This document shows, piece by piece, positions 25,845 to 34,463 of a DNA stretch of 64,000 bases (its first letter is position 1; every line of letters starts with the position of its first letter). A program made the position numbers and the translations under genes. Origin of the DNA: Pseudobutyrivibrio sp. GTDB taxonomy: Bacteria > Bacillota > Clostridia > Lachnospirales > Lachnospiraceae. The notes under the pieces were generated by a model. That model saw only the letters and a list, made by a program, of their open reading frames with translations, made no database searches and was not told the origin of the DNA. The stretch covers positions 1 through 64,000 of the forward strand of contig JAIKWH010000018.1 in the NCBI GenBank assembly GCA_024684955.1. Reading direction: 5' to 3'.

Positions 25845-27659
25845 ATGAGATTTAACGATAGTCAAGAAAAAGCAATTGACCATTTTAATGGTCCCTGTCT
25901 AGTGTTGGCAGGTCCAGGCTCTGGCAAGACAGCAGTTATTACTGCCAGGATTAAAAGGCTTATAGAAAAAGGAGTTTCCCCAGAAAAGGTTTTGGTAATT
26001 ACCTTTACCAAGGCCGCAGCACTTGAAATGAAGGAACGTTTCAAAAGACTGATGGAAAGTGGAGATTCCGTCAGCTTTGGGACGTTCCATTCTTTATTTT
26101 GGGGGATTTTACAGAGAGAATTTGGATACAAGACCAGCAATATTCTCATGGGCAATGAGAGGGACAGAATATTAAAGGAGGCCCTGAGGCAGATTGAAAT
26201 AGAGAGGGTGGATGAGGATATTATCAGGGATTACTCTAGCTTTTTGACCAATGTAATGGCTCATCCCTCCCCTGAAAAACTAGATATGTCCGCCTTTGCC
26301 ATAGAAAGGCCCTGGGATTTCATTTTAACTTTTAATAGATTAAAGGAAAAGTACAAACTAATAGATTTTGATGACATGCTAGTCAAGGCCTACAAACTGT
26401 TTATAGAAAGGCCTGATATCCTAGAAAAGTGGCAAAGGAGATTTACCTATATTCTGGTGGATGAGATGCAGGACATGAATGGCATCTCCTTTGAGTTGAT
26501 AAAGATGCTGGCAGGCAATAATAGAAACCTATTTATGGTGGGGGATGACGATCAGTCAATCTATGGATTTAGGGGGTCAAACCCTAGGATTATGCAGGAA
26601 TTCGCCCAGGAATATCCAGATTATGAAAAGATAATTTTAGACATTAATTACAGGAATCCTGCAGAACTGGTGGGGGCTGCGTCTAATTTAATCAATAAAA
26701 ACGAGAATAGGTTTGCAAAGGATATTAAAGCCACCAACCAGGAGGGCAGTATTGCCCTTTTGCCTACAGAGGACCCTATTAAGGAGGCGGATAGGGTTTG
26801 CACCCTCATAGAAAAAGATATGGCAACAGGCATTGATTTAGATCACATTGCTGTCCTATATAGGAACCATAGCGACGCCAGATTCCTAGTGGATCTGATG
26901 ATGAAAAAGAATATACCCCTCTTTATAAAAGAGCAGTCCCCCAATGTATATTCCCACTTTATTATCATGGATATGGAGGCCTATTTTAGGATTGCCATTA
27001 ATGACGGTAGTCTAGAGAGGATGCTGAGGGTTGTTAACAGACCAAATAGGTATGTGTCCAGGGAGGCTCTCAAAAAGGATTATTCTTTTGCTGGTTTACG
27101 GAGATACTATGAGACCAGTAAAGGTATTGTTAATAGGTTAGATGAGATGGAACAGGATCTTTTGCTGATAAAGAAGATGTCACCTTTTGCGGCGGCAAAC
27201 TATATCTATAAGATGATGGGATATGAGAGGTACCTGAGGGAGGAGTCTATCAGCCAGGGCAAGGATTTTGCAGAATTAGTTGATATATTTTATTTCTTTC
27301 TGGAGGTGATAAGGGATGAGAAATCCATAAAGTCAGCCCTGGAAAAACTTTCCATGCTCAGGCTCAAAACTGACTATGAAAACAAAAATAAAAAGGGGGA
27401 TAAGAGGGGAAAAGTGGGCTTGTACACCCTCCATTCCTCCAAGGGATTAGAGTTTGAAAAACTATATATAATAGGAGCCAACGAGGGGATAATTCCCTCT
27501 AAAAAAGCCAAGAGCAAGGAAGAAATTGAGGGGGAGCGAAGACTATTTTATGTGGGGGTGACCCGGGCGAAAAAGGATATAACAATATCCTGGGTAGAAA
27601 ACAAAAATCGGGAAAGAAATTATCCTTCCCGATTTATAAATGAACTTGGTATTAAATAA
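25845..27659 (+). CDS. UvrD/PcrA-family ATP-dependent helicase, short form
   Basis: A 604-residue SF1A helicase with all core motifs: Walker A G23-PGSGKT29, motif II DEMQD (normally DEFQD/DEYQD), motif III GDDDQSIYGFRGS, NYRNP, motif V LHSSKGLEFEKLYIIG and motif VI ERRLFYVGVTRAKK. It is about 100-130 residues shorter than PcrA/UvrD, apparently through a small 2B insert and a missing C-terminal tail. It probably unwinds DNA in repair or replication restart. No good ribosome site precedes ATG 25845, so the start is less certain. Its last codons hold a terminator for the opposite gene. Confidence 0.88.
   Translation: MRFNDSQEKAIDHFNGPCLVLAGPGSGKTAVITARIKRLIEKGVSPEKVLVITFTKAAALEMKERFKRLMESGDSVSFGTFHSLFWGILQREFGYKTSNILMGNERDRILKEALRQIEIERVDEDIIRDYSSFLTNVMAHPSPEKLDMSAFAIERPWDFILTFNRLKEKYKLIDFDDMLVKAYKLFIERPDILEKWQRRFTYILVDEMQDMNGISFELIKMLAGNNRNLFMVGDDDQSIYGFRGSNPRIMQEFAQEYPDYEKIILDINYRNPAELVGAASNLINKNENRFAKDIKATNQEGSIALLPTEDPIKEADRVCTLIEKDMATGIDLDHIAVLYRNHSDARFLVDLMMKKNIPLFIKEQSPNVYSHFIIMDMEAYFRIAINDGSLERMLRVVNRPNRYVSREALKKDYSFAGLRRYYETSKGIVNRLDEMEQDLLLIKKMSPFAAANYIYKMMGYERYLREESISQGKDFAELVDIFYFFLEVIRDEKSIKSALEKLSMLRLKTDYENKNKKGDKRGKVGLYTLHSSKGLEFEKLYIIGANEGIIPSKKAKSKEEIEGERRLFYVGVTRAKKDITISWVENKNRERNYPSRFINELGIK
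27601..27634 (-). terminator. Minus-strand terminator inside the helicase coding sequence
   Basis: AATCGGGAA (27606-27614) pairs with TTCCCGATT (27626-27634). Read on the minus strand the stem is followed by TTTTTG, so it probably ends the DUF1292 transcript within the convergent helicase gene. Confidence 0.6.
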
Positions 27660-27977
27660 TTATTCTTCCTCCACTGTGCCTTCTTCTTCGATGATTTCAT
27701 CAAATCTAGCAGCAACAGCTTCGTATTCTTCGTCTGACATGATGTTTTCCAAAGAAGGGGCACCAGTTTCGTCCTCATTGTAACGGTAGATGTATACATC
27801 CCCCTCCGCATTAGGCTGTCCGTCTTTATCCAGTGGAATCAGGACAATGTAATCCTGGTCTCCCAGGTCGAAAATAGTGATGATCTCACAGGTGACCTCT
27901 GAGCCATCATCCAGGCTGAGGGTAACCACCACATCATCGTCTTCGTTATCTATTGGGAATACTTCATTCTCGTCCAT
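27660..27977 (-). CDS. DUF1292 family protein
   Basis: A 105-residue, very acidic cytosolic protein with the DUF1292 pattern: a beta-strand core (VVVTLSLDDGSEVTCEIITIF), DQDYIVLIPLD and VYIYRYNED, then a helical tail of Glu/Asp. The family is conserved in Firmicutes (often beside ruvX/yrrK) but has no proven role. It converges on the helicase gene: the two stop codons are adjacent with no base between (27657-27659 and 27660-27662). GGAGAACAAT precedes its ATG at 27977. Confidence 0.85.
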   Translation of the reverse strand: MDENEVFPIDNEDDDVVVTLSLDDGSEVTCEIITIFDLGDQDYIVLIPLDKDGQPNAEGDVYIYRYNEDETGAPSLENIMSDEEYEAVAARFDEIIEEEGTVEEE

Positions 27978-28040
27978 TATTGTTCTCCTTTATATAGCTG
28001 AAATTGATTGATTTACCGCCAAAAAAACTTACATGTATTT

Positions 28041-28069
28041 TTGACACTTATATCACAATATATTATAAT
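28041..28069 (+). promoter_or_regulatory. Fully consensus sigma-A promoter
   Basis: TTGACA at 28041-28046, exactly 17 bp, TATAAT at 28064-28069. All 12 consensus bases match. It drives the GlgX-like/DUF5662/trpS operon, subject to the hairpin at 28094. Confidence 0.85.
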
Positions 28070-28093
28070 TTTTGATAAATTATGTCTAGCATT

Positions 28094-28114
28094 TCCCTTA
28101 ATTTAAGGGTTTTT
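28094..28114 (+). terminator. Terminator-like hairpin in the leader (possible attenuator)
   Basis: CCCTTA-ATT-TAAGGG (28095-28109) followed by five T, between the consensus promoter and the start codon at 28146. The stem is only 6 bp. Confidence 0.45.
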
Positions 28115-28145
28115 AGATAGTATTCATGAATCGGGGCTTTTTATT

Positions 28146-30005
28146 ATGACAGTGACAAAGGGTGATTTTAAGGAATTTGGTCCGAGAATCAAAGGGGAGA
28201 ATGATGTAGTTTTCACCTTTACAGCCTCACCTTCCGCTAAAAATATTTCATTATTATTATTTGATAATAAATCTAAAGAACAGCTTTCAGAAATTCAACT
28301 TTCAAAAGAGTTTTCTATAGGTCTGGTTTATTCAGTGCGGGTTTTAGACCTAAATCCAAATGATATTTGCTATTTAATATGCCAAGATGGCAAGACTAGC
28401 CTGGACCCATATGCTAGCCTGGTATATGGCAGAGACGATTATAATGATTGCAAAAATAGGGCATCCTCTGGCTTTTTATGCTACGGTGGCATAGCAGATC
28501 TAGACCCGGATTTTGAGGATAATTCTGTAAAAATCCAGCCTAGAGATATGATTATGTACAAGCTGCATATGAGAGGTTTTACATTTGGCAGTGGTCTTTC
28601 TGACAAAAAGGCTGGCAATTATACTGGCATTATTTCAAAGCTGCCATACATTAAAAGCCTAGGCATTACCTCCATAGAGATTATGCCTATATATGATTTT
28701 GAGGAGATTGGCCTGGAGAATAAAATGACTATCGGGTCAAAGGGCCACAGAAAAAATAGCGTAGTTCCTTCTGGCAAGGTTAATTACTGGGGCTATGGCA
28801 TAGCAAATTATTTTGCCCCAAAGGCATCTTATTTTTTGGGGGCAGGCAATGCAGCAAATGGCCTGAGAGAATTGGTTTCTGCCATTCATGACAAGGGCAT
28901 GGAGCTGATCATGGAGATGTCTTTTGCCAAAGATGTATCTGCAGACCTGATAATGGACTGCCTAAAATACTATGTTAGGTATTATCACATTGATGGATTT
29001 CATATACTGGGGCCAAATGGGCCAGTTAACAGGCTTGTTTTAGATCCAATTCTTTCTGACACAAAAATTTTCTATGAGTTTATCCCTGAGGAGACCTTGA
29101 TTACCCAGGAATATGGCAAGCATATTTTCATCTACAATGACTCCTTTATGGAGGTGGGCCGTCAGTTAGAAAATCACATGAATGGATCAATGGTCCAGTT
29201 TGCAAACCATATGAGGAGACAGAATGGCAAGTATGGTTTTGTAAATTACATGGACAATGTAAATGGATTCTGCCTATGGGATTCCTATTCCTATGGAGAA
29301 AAGCACAACCTGGCCAACGGTGAGGAAAACAGGGATGGCAATAACAACAATTATTCTTTCAACTATGGCTGTGAGGGCAAATCAGGCAAAAAGTCTGTAA
29401 ACATTAACCGTTTTAGGGAAATGAGAAATGCCTTTGCCATTATTATGTTATCCCAGGCTATTCCACTATTTGTTGCTGCTGACGAGTGCGCAGCAAGCCA
29501 CATGGGAAATAACAACCCATATTGCCAGGATAATCCTATTGGATACACCTGTTTTTCAAAGAGTAAAAACAAGAATATCCTTACAAAATTTGTAAAGGAA
29601 TTAATTAATTTTAGAAAAGAACATGGTTGCTTGAGACCGGAGCAGCCATTTACCATGAATGACAGCAAACACCTAGGTTTGCCTGATATGTCCTTCCATG
29701 GGTCAGAGCCTTGGATGATGACCATAGGAGAGGAGCAAAAGGCCTTGGGTGTCTTGTATTCTGGAGCCTATGCAAAGGAAAATACAGATGTTTATGTTTG
29801 CTATAATTTTCATTACAACGAGGTTAATATGGCACTGCCACTTCTTTCCCCTGGAAAGCGATGGCGCCTTTGTTTTAACACTGCAAATTATGATGAGAAT
29901 TCTGACTTTGAGCCAAAGGCAATCGACAATCAACAGTCGATTAATGTGCCAGGCTCATCCATCAGCGTGCTGATTGGAATGAAAGTTGGACAGGATAGAA
30001 AATGA
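28146..30005 (+). CDS. GH13 GlgX/isoamylase-like protein with lost catalytic residues
   Basis: A 619-residue protein with the layout of glycogen debranching enzyme GlgX: N-terminal beta-sandwich (about 1-125), a TIM barrel (about 130-520) and a C-terminal beta domain. Strong resemblance remains in, for example, FNYGCEG and LWDSYSYGEKHN. The catalytic positions are gone: region II is D283-G-F-H-I-L-G instead of DGFRFD (nucleophile Asp replaced by L288), region IV is V372-N373 where His-Asp is expected, and the region I Asn-His is A261-K262. Only E311 fits the acid. It is probably a non-catalytic glycan-binding or regulatory protein. The ribosome site is weak (CGGGG). Confidence 0.8.
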   Translation: MTVTKGDFKEFGPRIKGENDVVFTFTASPSAKNISLLLFDNKSKEQLSEIQLSKEFSIGLVYSVRVLDLNPNDICYLICQDGKTSLDPYASLVYGRDDYNDCKNRASSGFLCYGGIADLDPDFEDNSVKIQPRDMIMYKLHMRGFTFGSGLSDKKAGNYTGIISKLPYIKSLGITSIEIMPIYDFEEIGLENKMTIGSKGHRKNSVVPSGKVNYWGYGIANYFAPKASYFLGAGNAANGLRELVSAIHDKGMELIMEMSFAKDVSADLIMDCLKYYVRYYHIDGFHILGPNGPVNRLVLDPILSDTKIFYEFIPEETLITQEYGKHIFIYNDSFMEVGRQLENHMNGSMVQFANHMRRQNGKYGFVNYMDNVNGFCLWDSYSYGEKHNLANGEENRDGNNNNYSFNYGCEGKSGKKSVNINRFREMRNAFAIIMLSQAIPLFVAADECAASHMGNNNPYCQDNPIGYTCFSKSKNKNILTKFVKELINFRKEHGCLRPEQPFTMNDSKHLGLPDMSFHGSEPWMMTIGEEQKALGVLYSGAYAKENTDVYVCYNFHYNEVNMALPLLSPGKRWRLCFNTANYDENSDFEPKAIDNQQSINVPGSSISVLIGMKVGQDRK

Positions 30006-30541
30006 ATAAAGCTATAGAACATTTTAAAACTATTACTAAACACAGACATTTAGTAATGAAGGGCTGCTTTGCAGTTGGTCTATACAAGCAGGGACTTTTG
30101 CATGATCTTTCAAAGTATTCATGGGTTGAGTTTTCTGTGGGAGCAAAATATTGGCGGGGAGACATTAGCCCTAACAATATCGAGAGGAAAGAAACTGGAG
30201 TATCAAAGGCCTGGCTCCACCACAAGGGCAGAAACAAGCACCATTTTGAGTACTGGATTGATTATAGTCTTGATGAGCACCACAAGATGGATGGCATGAA
30301 AATGCCGGTCAATTATGTTGTGGAAATGTACTGCGATAGGGTAGCAGCCTGCAAAAATTATCAAAAAGAAAAATATACAGATTCCAGCGCCTTGGAATAT
30401 TATAACAGGGGAAAGGGACGCTATTTAATTCACCCAGAGACAGCAGCCCTGTTGGAGGATATGCTGACTCATTTGGCTAAATACGGCGAGGAATCCACAA
30501 ACGATTACATCAGAAGAGAAATATTACATAACAAAAAATAA
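30002..30541 (+). CDS. DUF5662 family protein
   Basis: A 179-residue cytosolic protein overlapping the previous stop by ATGA, so translation is coupled. It has clustered His/Asp residues (H-K-H-R-H near residue 14, LLHDLSKYS, HHKGRNKHHFEYW, DEHHK, YCDRVAACKNY), a pattern suggesting a metal-dependent HD-like helical fold. I recall these being called DUF5662 and sometimes misnamed catalase in Lachnospiraceae. Activity unknown. It lies 17 bp before trpS. Confidence 0.7.
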   Translation: MNKAIEHFKTITKHRHLVMKGCFAVGLYKQGLLHDLSKYSWVEFSVGAKYWRGDISPNNIERKETGVSKAWLHHKGRNKHHFEYWIDYSLDEHHKMDGMKMPVNYVVEMYCDRVAACKNYQKEKYTDSSALEYYNRGKGRYLIHPETAALLEDMLTHLAKYGEESTNDYIRREILHNKK

Positions 30542-30558
30542 TAGGCGAGGATATAAAG

Positions 30559-31566
30559 ATGGAAAAAGAGAAAAAAGTATTATATTCAGGTATGCAGGCC
30601 ACAGGCCTACTTACCATTGGCAACTATATAGGAGCTTTAAAGAATTGGGTTAATTTAAATGAGGAGTACGATTGCTTCTTTGGAGTAATGGACCTCCATT
30701 CTCTCACAGTTAGGCAGAATCCGGCAGAGTTTAGAAAGGCTGCAAGAAGAATCTACACCCAGTATGTTGCTGCAGGACTAGATCCAGAAAAAAACTGCAT
30801 TTATTTTCAGTCTCACGTGCCTGCCCACACTCAGCTTGGATGGGTTCTTGACTGCTTTACCTATATGGGAGAATTAAATAGAATGACCCAGTTTAAGGAC
30901 AAGTCTGCAAAGCATGCTGACAATATAAACGCTGGTTTGTTTACATATCCATCCCTTATGGCTGCTGATATTCTTTTGTATCAGGCAGATGTGGTACCTA
31001 TTGGAGCAGACCAAAAGCAGCATCTGGAGATTTGCCGAGACATAGCCGAGAGAATGAACAATATCTACGGTGATATTTTCACCATTCCTGAGGGATACTT
31101 CCCAAAGATTGGTGCAAAAATCATGTCATTGGCTGAGCCAACCAAAAAGATGTCTAAATCAGACGAGAATGTTAATGCTACTATCTATCTGGTGGATGAC
31201 AAGGACACCATCATCAGAAAGTTTAAAAAGGCTGTAACAGATTCAGAGGCTCAGGTCCGCTATGACGTGGAAAACAAGCCTGGAGTTTCAAACCTGATGG
31301 AAATCTACGGTATTGTTACTGAAAAGTCTATGGATGCCATTGAGAAAGAGTTTGAGGGCAAGGGTTATGGAGACTTTAAACTGGCAGTTGGTGAGGCAGT
31401 AGCAGACGCCCTAGAGCCTATGCACAAAAGATATGCCGAGTTTGAACAGGACAAGAGCTACATCGACAAGTGTATCAAGGATAACGCTGAAAAGGCCTCT
31501 TACTATGCAAATAAGACCCTGAGAAAGGTTTACAAAAAACTAGGCCTCAACGAGATGATTAGATAA
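30559..31566 (+). CDS. trpS: Tryptophan-tRNA ligase
   Basis: A 335-residue class I synthetase, the normal TrpS size. The HIGH-type motif is TIGN in SGMQATGLLTIGNYIGALKN near the N terminus and KMSKS is intact (PTKKMSKSDENVNA). Conserved GADQKQHLE forms the tryptophan/adenylate pocket. It charges tRNA-Trp. It is the last gene of the operon begun by the GlgX-like gene and has no T-box or promoter of its own visible. Terminator at 31594-31635. Confidence 0.95.
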   Translation: MEKEKKVLYSGMQATGLLTIGNYIGALKNWVNLNEEYDCFFGVMDLHSLTVRQNPAEFRKAARRIYTQYVAAGLDPEKNCIYFQSHVPAHTQLGWVLDCFTYMGELNRMTQFKDKSAKHADNINAGLFTYPSLMAADILLYQADVVPIGADQKQHLEICRDIAERMNNIYGDIFTIPEGYFPKIGAKIMSLAEPTKKMSKSDENVNATIYLVDDKDTIIRKFKKAVTDSEAQVRYDVENKPGVSNLMEIYGIVTEKSMDAIEKEFEGKGYGDFKLAVGEAVADALEPMHKRYAEFEQDKSYIDKCIKDNAEKASYYANKTLRKVYKKLGLNEMIR

Positions 31567-31593
31567 ATAATTATTTATGATTTAATCTTTACA

Positions 31594-31635
31594 AGAAAGA
31601 CAGGAAAGTGTTAATATACTTCCTGTCTTTTTATT
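31594..31635 (+). terminator. Rho-independent terminator after trpS
   Basis: AAAGACAGGAA (31596-31606) pairs perfectly with TTCCTGTCTTT (31620-31630), followed by TTATTATTA. Confidence 0.85.
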
Positions 31636-31668
31636 ATTATCTAATAAATTTCCCAAAAAGGAGTTTAA

Positions 31669-33204
31669 TTGTATAGTGTTGTTAATACAGCCACAGTGTT
31701 AGGTATTGATGCAAAACTAATTACTGTAGAGGCTGATATTTCTGAAGGTATGCCCCTGTTTGAGATGGTGGGATATCTTTCGTCTGAAGTAAGAGAGGCC
31801 AAGGAAAGAGTTAGGGCCGCTCTTAAAAACCAGGGCTATGCCCTGCCTGTGAAACGAATCACAGTAAATCTCTCTCCAGCAAACATTAGAAAAACCGGGT
31901 CCGGTTTTGACCTGCCTATTGCTGTGGCCATTCTTTCGGCCATAGGAATCATTCCAGAGGAGAGCCTGAGGGATGTTTGCGTCATAGGAGAAATAAGCTT
32001 AGATGGCAGCATACAGCCTGTAAATGGCATACTGCCTATGGCTCTGGAGGCCAGCGAAAATGGTTTTAAAAAGGTCATTGTGCCAAAGAATAATTTGGTG
32101 GAGGCTAGGCTGGTCAACAATATAGAAATTATTGGCCTGAATAATCTCAGGGACGTAATAGAATATTTGACCTATGGCCAATACATAGCCCAGGAAGTCA
32201 CTGAAAGAGTGGAAGAAGAAAATATTGAGGAAAGTCTATATGATTTTTCAATGATAAATGGGCAGCCAGGTCTGAGAAGGGCCTGCGAGGTGGCGGTAGC
32301 AGGCATGCACAATATGCTGATGGTAGGCCCACCTGGAGCAGGTAAATCCATGGTGGCCAAATGCATTCCTTCCATTCTCCCTCCAATGTCAAAGAAGGAT
32401 CAGTTGGAACTGACCAAAATATACTCTGTTTGCGGCAAGTTTGATGAGAGAAAGGGTCTCATAAAAAATAGGCCATTTAGGAGTCCTCATCACACTGTGT
32501 CAGAGCAGGGACTAACCGGTGGGGGACAAAACCCAAAGCCAGGAGAGATTTCTCTGGCCCACGGAGGAGTATTATTTTTGGATGAGTTGACTGAGTTTAG
32601 GAAGACTACTCTGGAGATATTAAGGCAGCCTATGGAGGATAAAAAGGTTTCCATTTCCAGGGTAAACGGGTCCTTTACCTACCCGGCTGACTTTATGCTG
32701 GTGGCGGCAATGAATCCTTGCAACTGCGGATATTATCCAAATTTAAACAAGTGTCATTGCACCCGAGCCCAGATACAAAGGTATATAGGCAAGCTAAGCC
32801 AGCCTCTTTTGGATAGGATAGATATAACAGTGGACGCCCCTCAGCTGTCCTATTCTCAAATTTCCTCAAAGGAGAAAAATGAATCCTCAAGGGAGATTAG
32901 GGCCAGAATTGAAAAATGTCATATGTTGCAGGCTGAAAGGTACAAGGACTATGACTTTAGCAACAATTCTCACATACCAAGTTCTCTTATGGAAAAGTTT
33001 TGCCATTTGGGGCCAGAGGAAGAAAAGTACATGAAGGAAATGTACGAGGAAAATGACCTTACTGCCAGAACCTACTACAAGACATTAAAGGTGGCCAGAA
33101 CTATAGCAGATCTGGAGGAGTCTATAGATATCAAGATCAGCCATCTGCAGGAAGCCTTTGCCTATAGGGGATTGGTTAAAAAATACTGGGAGGAGCACAT
33201 TTGA
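31669..33204 (+). CDS. YifB/ComM-family Mg-chelatase-like AAA+ ATPase
   Basis: A 511-residue protein. It has the YifB N-terminal domain (ChlI-like, about 1-170; SSEVREAKERVRAAL, NLSPANIRKTGSGFDLPIA), a AAA+ core with Walker A GPPGAGKS and Walker B HGGVLFLDEL, a Cys pair segment (NPCNCGYY..CHC) and the C-terminal Mg-chelatase domain. In Gram-negatives ComM is a hexameric helicase that extends branch migration during natural transformation. TTG 31669 is used as start (AAAAGGAG upstream). It overlaps dprA, another transformation gene. Confidence 0.9.
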   Translation: MYSVVNTATVLGIDAKLITVEADISEGMPLFEMVGYLSSEVREAKERVRAALKNQGYALPVKRITVNLSPANIRKTGSGFDLPIAVAILSAIGIIPEESLRDVCVIGEISLDGSIQPVNGILPMALEASENGFKKVIVPKNNLVEARLVNNIEIIGLNNLRDVIEYLTYGQYIAQEVTERVEEENIEESLYDFSMINGQPGLRRACEVAVAGMHNMLMVGPPGAGKSMVAKCIPSILPPMSKKDQLELTKIYSVCGKFDERKGLIKNRPFRSPHHTVSEQGLTGGGQNPKPGEISLAHGGVLFLDELTEFRKTTLEILRQPMEDKKVSISRVNGSFTYPADFMLVAAMNPCNCGYYPNLNKCHCTRAQIQRYIGKLSQPLLDRIDITVDAPQLSYSQISSKEKNESSREIRARIEKCHMLQAERYKDYDFSNNSHIPSSLMEKFCHLGPEEEKYMKEMYEENDLTARTYYKTLKVARTIADLEESIDIKISHLQEAFAYRGLVKKYWEEHI

Positions 33205-34292
33205 TGAATTCTATTGTTTACCAGTATTGGTTTTTATCAAACCAGGAGATTCCCTACACCAAAAAATACAAATTATACGAATACTTTTTAGATGCATACC
33301 ATGTATATTACAGTACTGAGCAGGAACTGACAGACTCTGGCATTTTAAACCAGGCGGAGATTAGGCGGTTTTTGACAGCCAGAGAGAGGGCGGATATTGA
33401 AAAGGACTACAGAGAATTTACCAGGTCTCCCTTTTCCTTTATCACAGTGGAGGACAATGGATTTCCTGACAGGCTCAGGGAAATAGCTGACCCAGCCTAT
33501 GGCCTCTTTCATACAGGTAAAATCCCATCCTTTGAAAAGTCAGTTTCCATTGTGGGAGCCAGGAGATGCTCGGCCTACGGCAAGAAAATGGCAGGAGAGA
33601 TATCTGCTGAGTTGGCCAAGAGAGGATTTACCATAATAAGTGGCATGGCCAGGGGCATTGACACTGCGGCCCACATGGGATGCCTGGAGGAAGATGGCAA
33701 GACAGTGGCTGTTTTAGGGTCAGGAATAGACGTAGTATATCCTCCTGAAAACAATATATTATATGAAAGAATTGCAAGTACTGGAGCCGTCCTTTCGGAG
33801 TACCCCATGGGGATGAATCCCCTTGCTGAGAATTTTCCCAGGAGAAACAGGATAGTATCAGCCCTTTCATCGGCAATAGTTGTAGTGGAGGCCAGGGAAA
33901 AGTCTGGGTCTTTAATAACAGCAGACCTGGCCCTAGACCAGGGCAAGGATATATACGTAGTCCCTGGTAGAATCGCCGATACCCTGTCCTTTGGCTGCAA
34001 CAAACTGGCCAGTATGGGGGCAGGACTCATCTATAATGTAGAAAAATTTGCTGACGAACTCTTGGGAGAGTATGGAGAAAAATATATTAAAAGGGAAGAG
34101 AAAAAGATTGAAATTCCACTGACTAGTGAGGAAAAAATGCTTTTGACTCACTTTGATTACTATCCTAAAAATCTGGTTAATGTGGCCAGTGAATCGGGGA
34201 TGGATTACCTCAACTGCCTGACCAACTCCATGGCTCTGGTGAGAAAGGGCCTGCTTTTTGAAGCATTCAAAAACCACTTTGTATTAAGTTAA
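33204..34292 (+). CDS. dprA: DNA processing protein DprA
   Basis: A 362-residue protein from ATG 33204, overlapping the yifB stop (TGATG) with GGGAGGAG 9 bases upstream. An N-terminal helical part is followed by the Rossmann-like DprA/Smf domain (about 105-300: SIVGARRCSAYG, ISGMARGIDTAAH, LGSGIDVVYP, NRIVSALSSAIVVVEA) and a C-terminal winged helix. DprA loads RecA on incoming single-stranded DNA. With yifB it forms a small DNA-uptake/recombination pair. Other competence genes are not in the window. Confidence 0.93.
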   Translation: MNSIVYQYWFLSNQEIPYTKKYKLYEYFLDAYHVYYSTEQELTDSGILNQAEIRRFLTARERADIEKDYREFTRSPFSFITVEDNGFPDRLREIADPAYGLFHTGKIPSFEKSVSIVGARRCSAYGKKMAGEISAELAKRGFTIISGMARGIDTAAHMGCLEEDGKTVAVLGSGIDVVYPPENNILYERIASTGAVLSEYPMGMNPLAENFPRRNRIVSALSSAIVVVEAREKSGSLITADLALDQGKDIYVVPGRIADTLSFGCNKLASMGAGLIYNVEKFADELLGEYGEKYIKREEKKIEIPLTSEEKMLLTHFDYYPKNLVNVASESGMDYLNCLTNSMALVRKGLLFEAFKNHFVLS

Positions 34293-34375
34293 AGATTTAA
34301 CAGTAAATACTTACAAATACCCGGTTAAAAAACTGTGAATTGTAATAATTGCACGGGAATTAAATCAATTGAACC

Positions 34376-34404
34376 TTGAAATAAAAAAATTTATGTTGTA
34401 TAGT
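34376..34404 (+). promoter_or_regulatory. Sigma-A promoter for topA
   Basis: TTGAAA at 34376-34381, 17 bp spacer, TATAGT at 34399-34404; topA starts at 34464. Confidence 0.7.
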
Positions 34405-34463
34405 GAGTTTCGATTTCTATTAAATATAGAAGTTTCTTATTAAAATAATGGAGTTTAAAGTTT

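Noticed and set aside
33575..34030. 151-residue open frame on the minus strand
   Set aside because: Antisense to dprA; no ribosome site or recognisable family.
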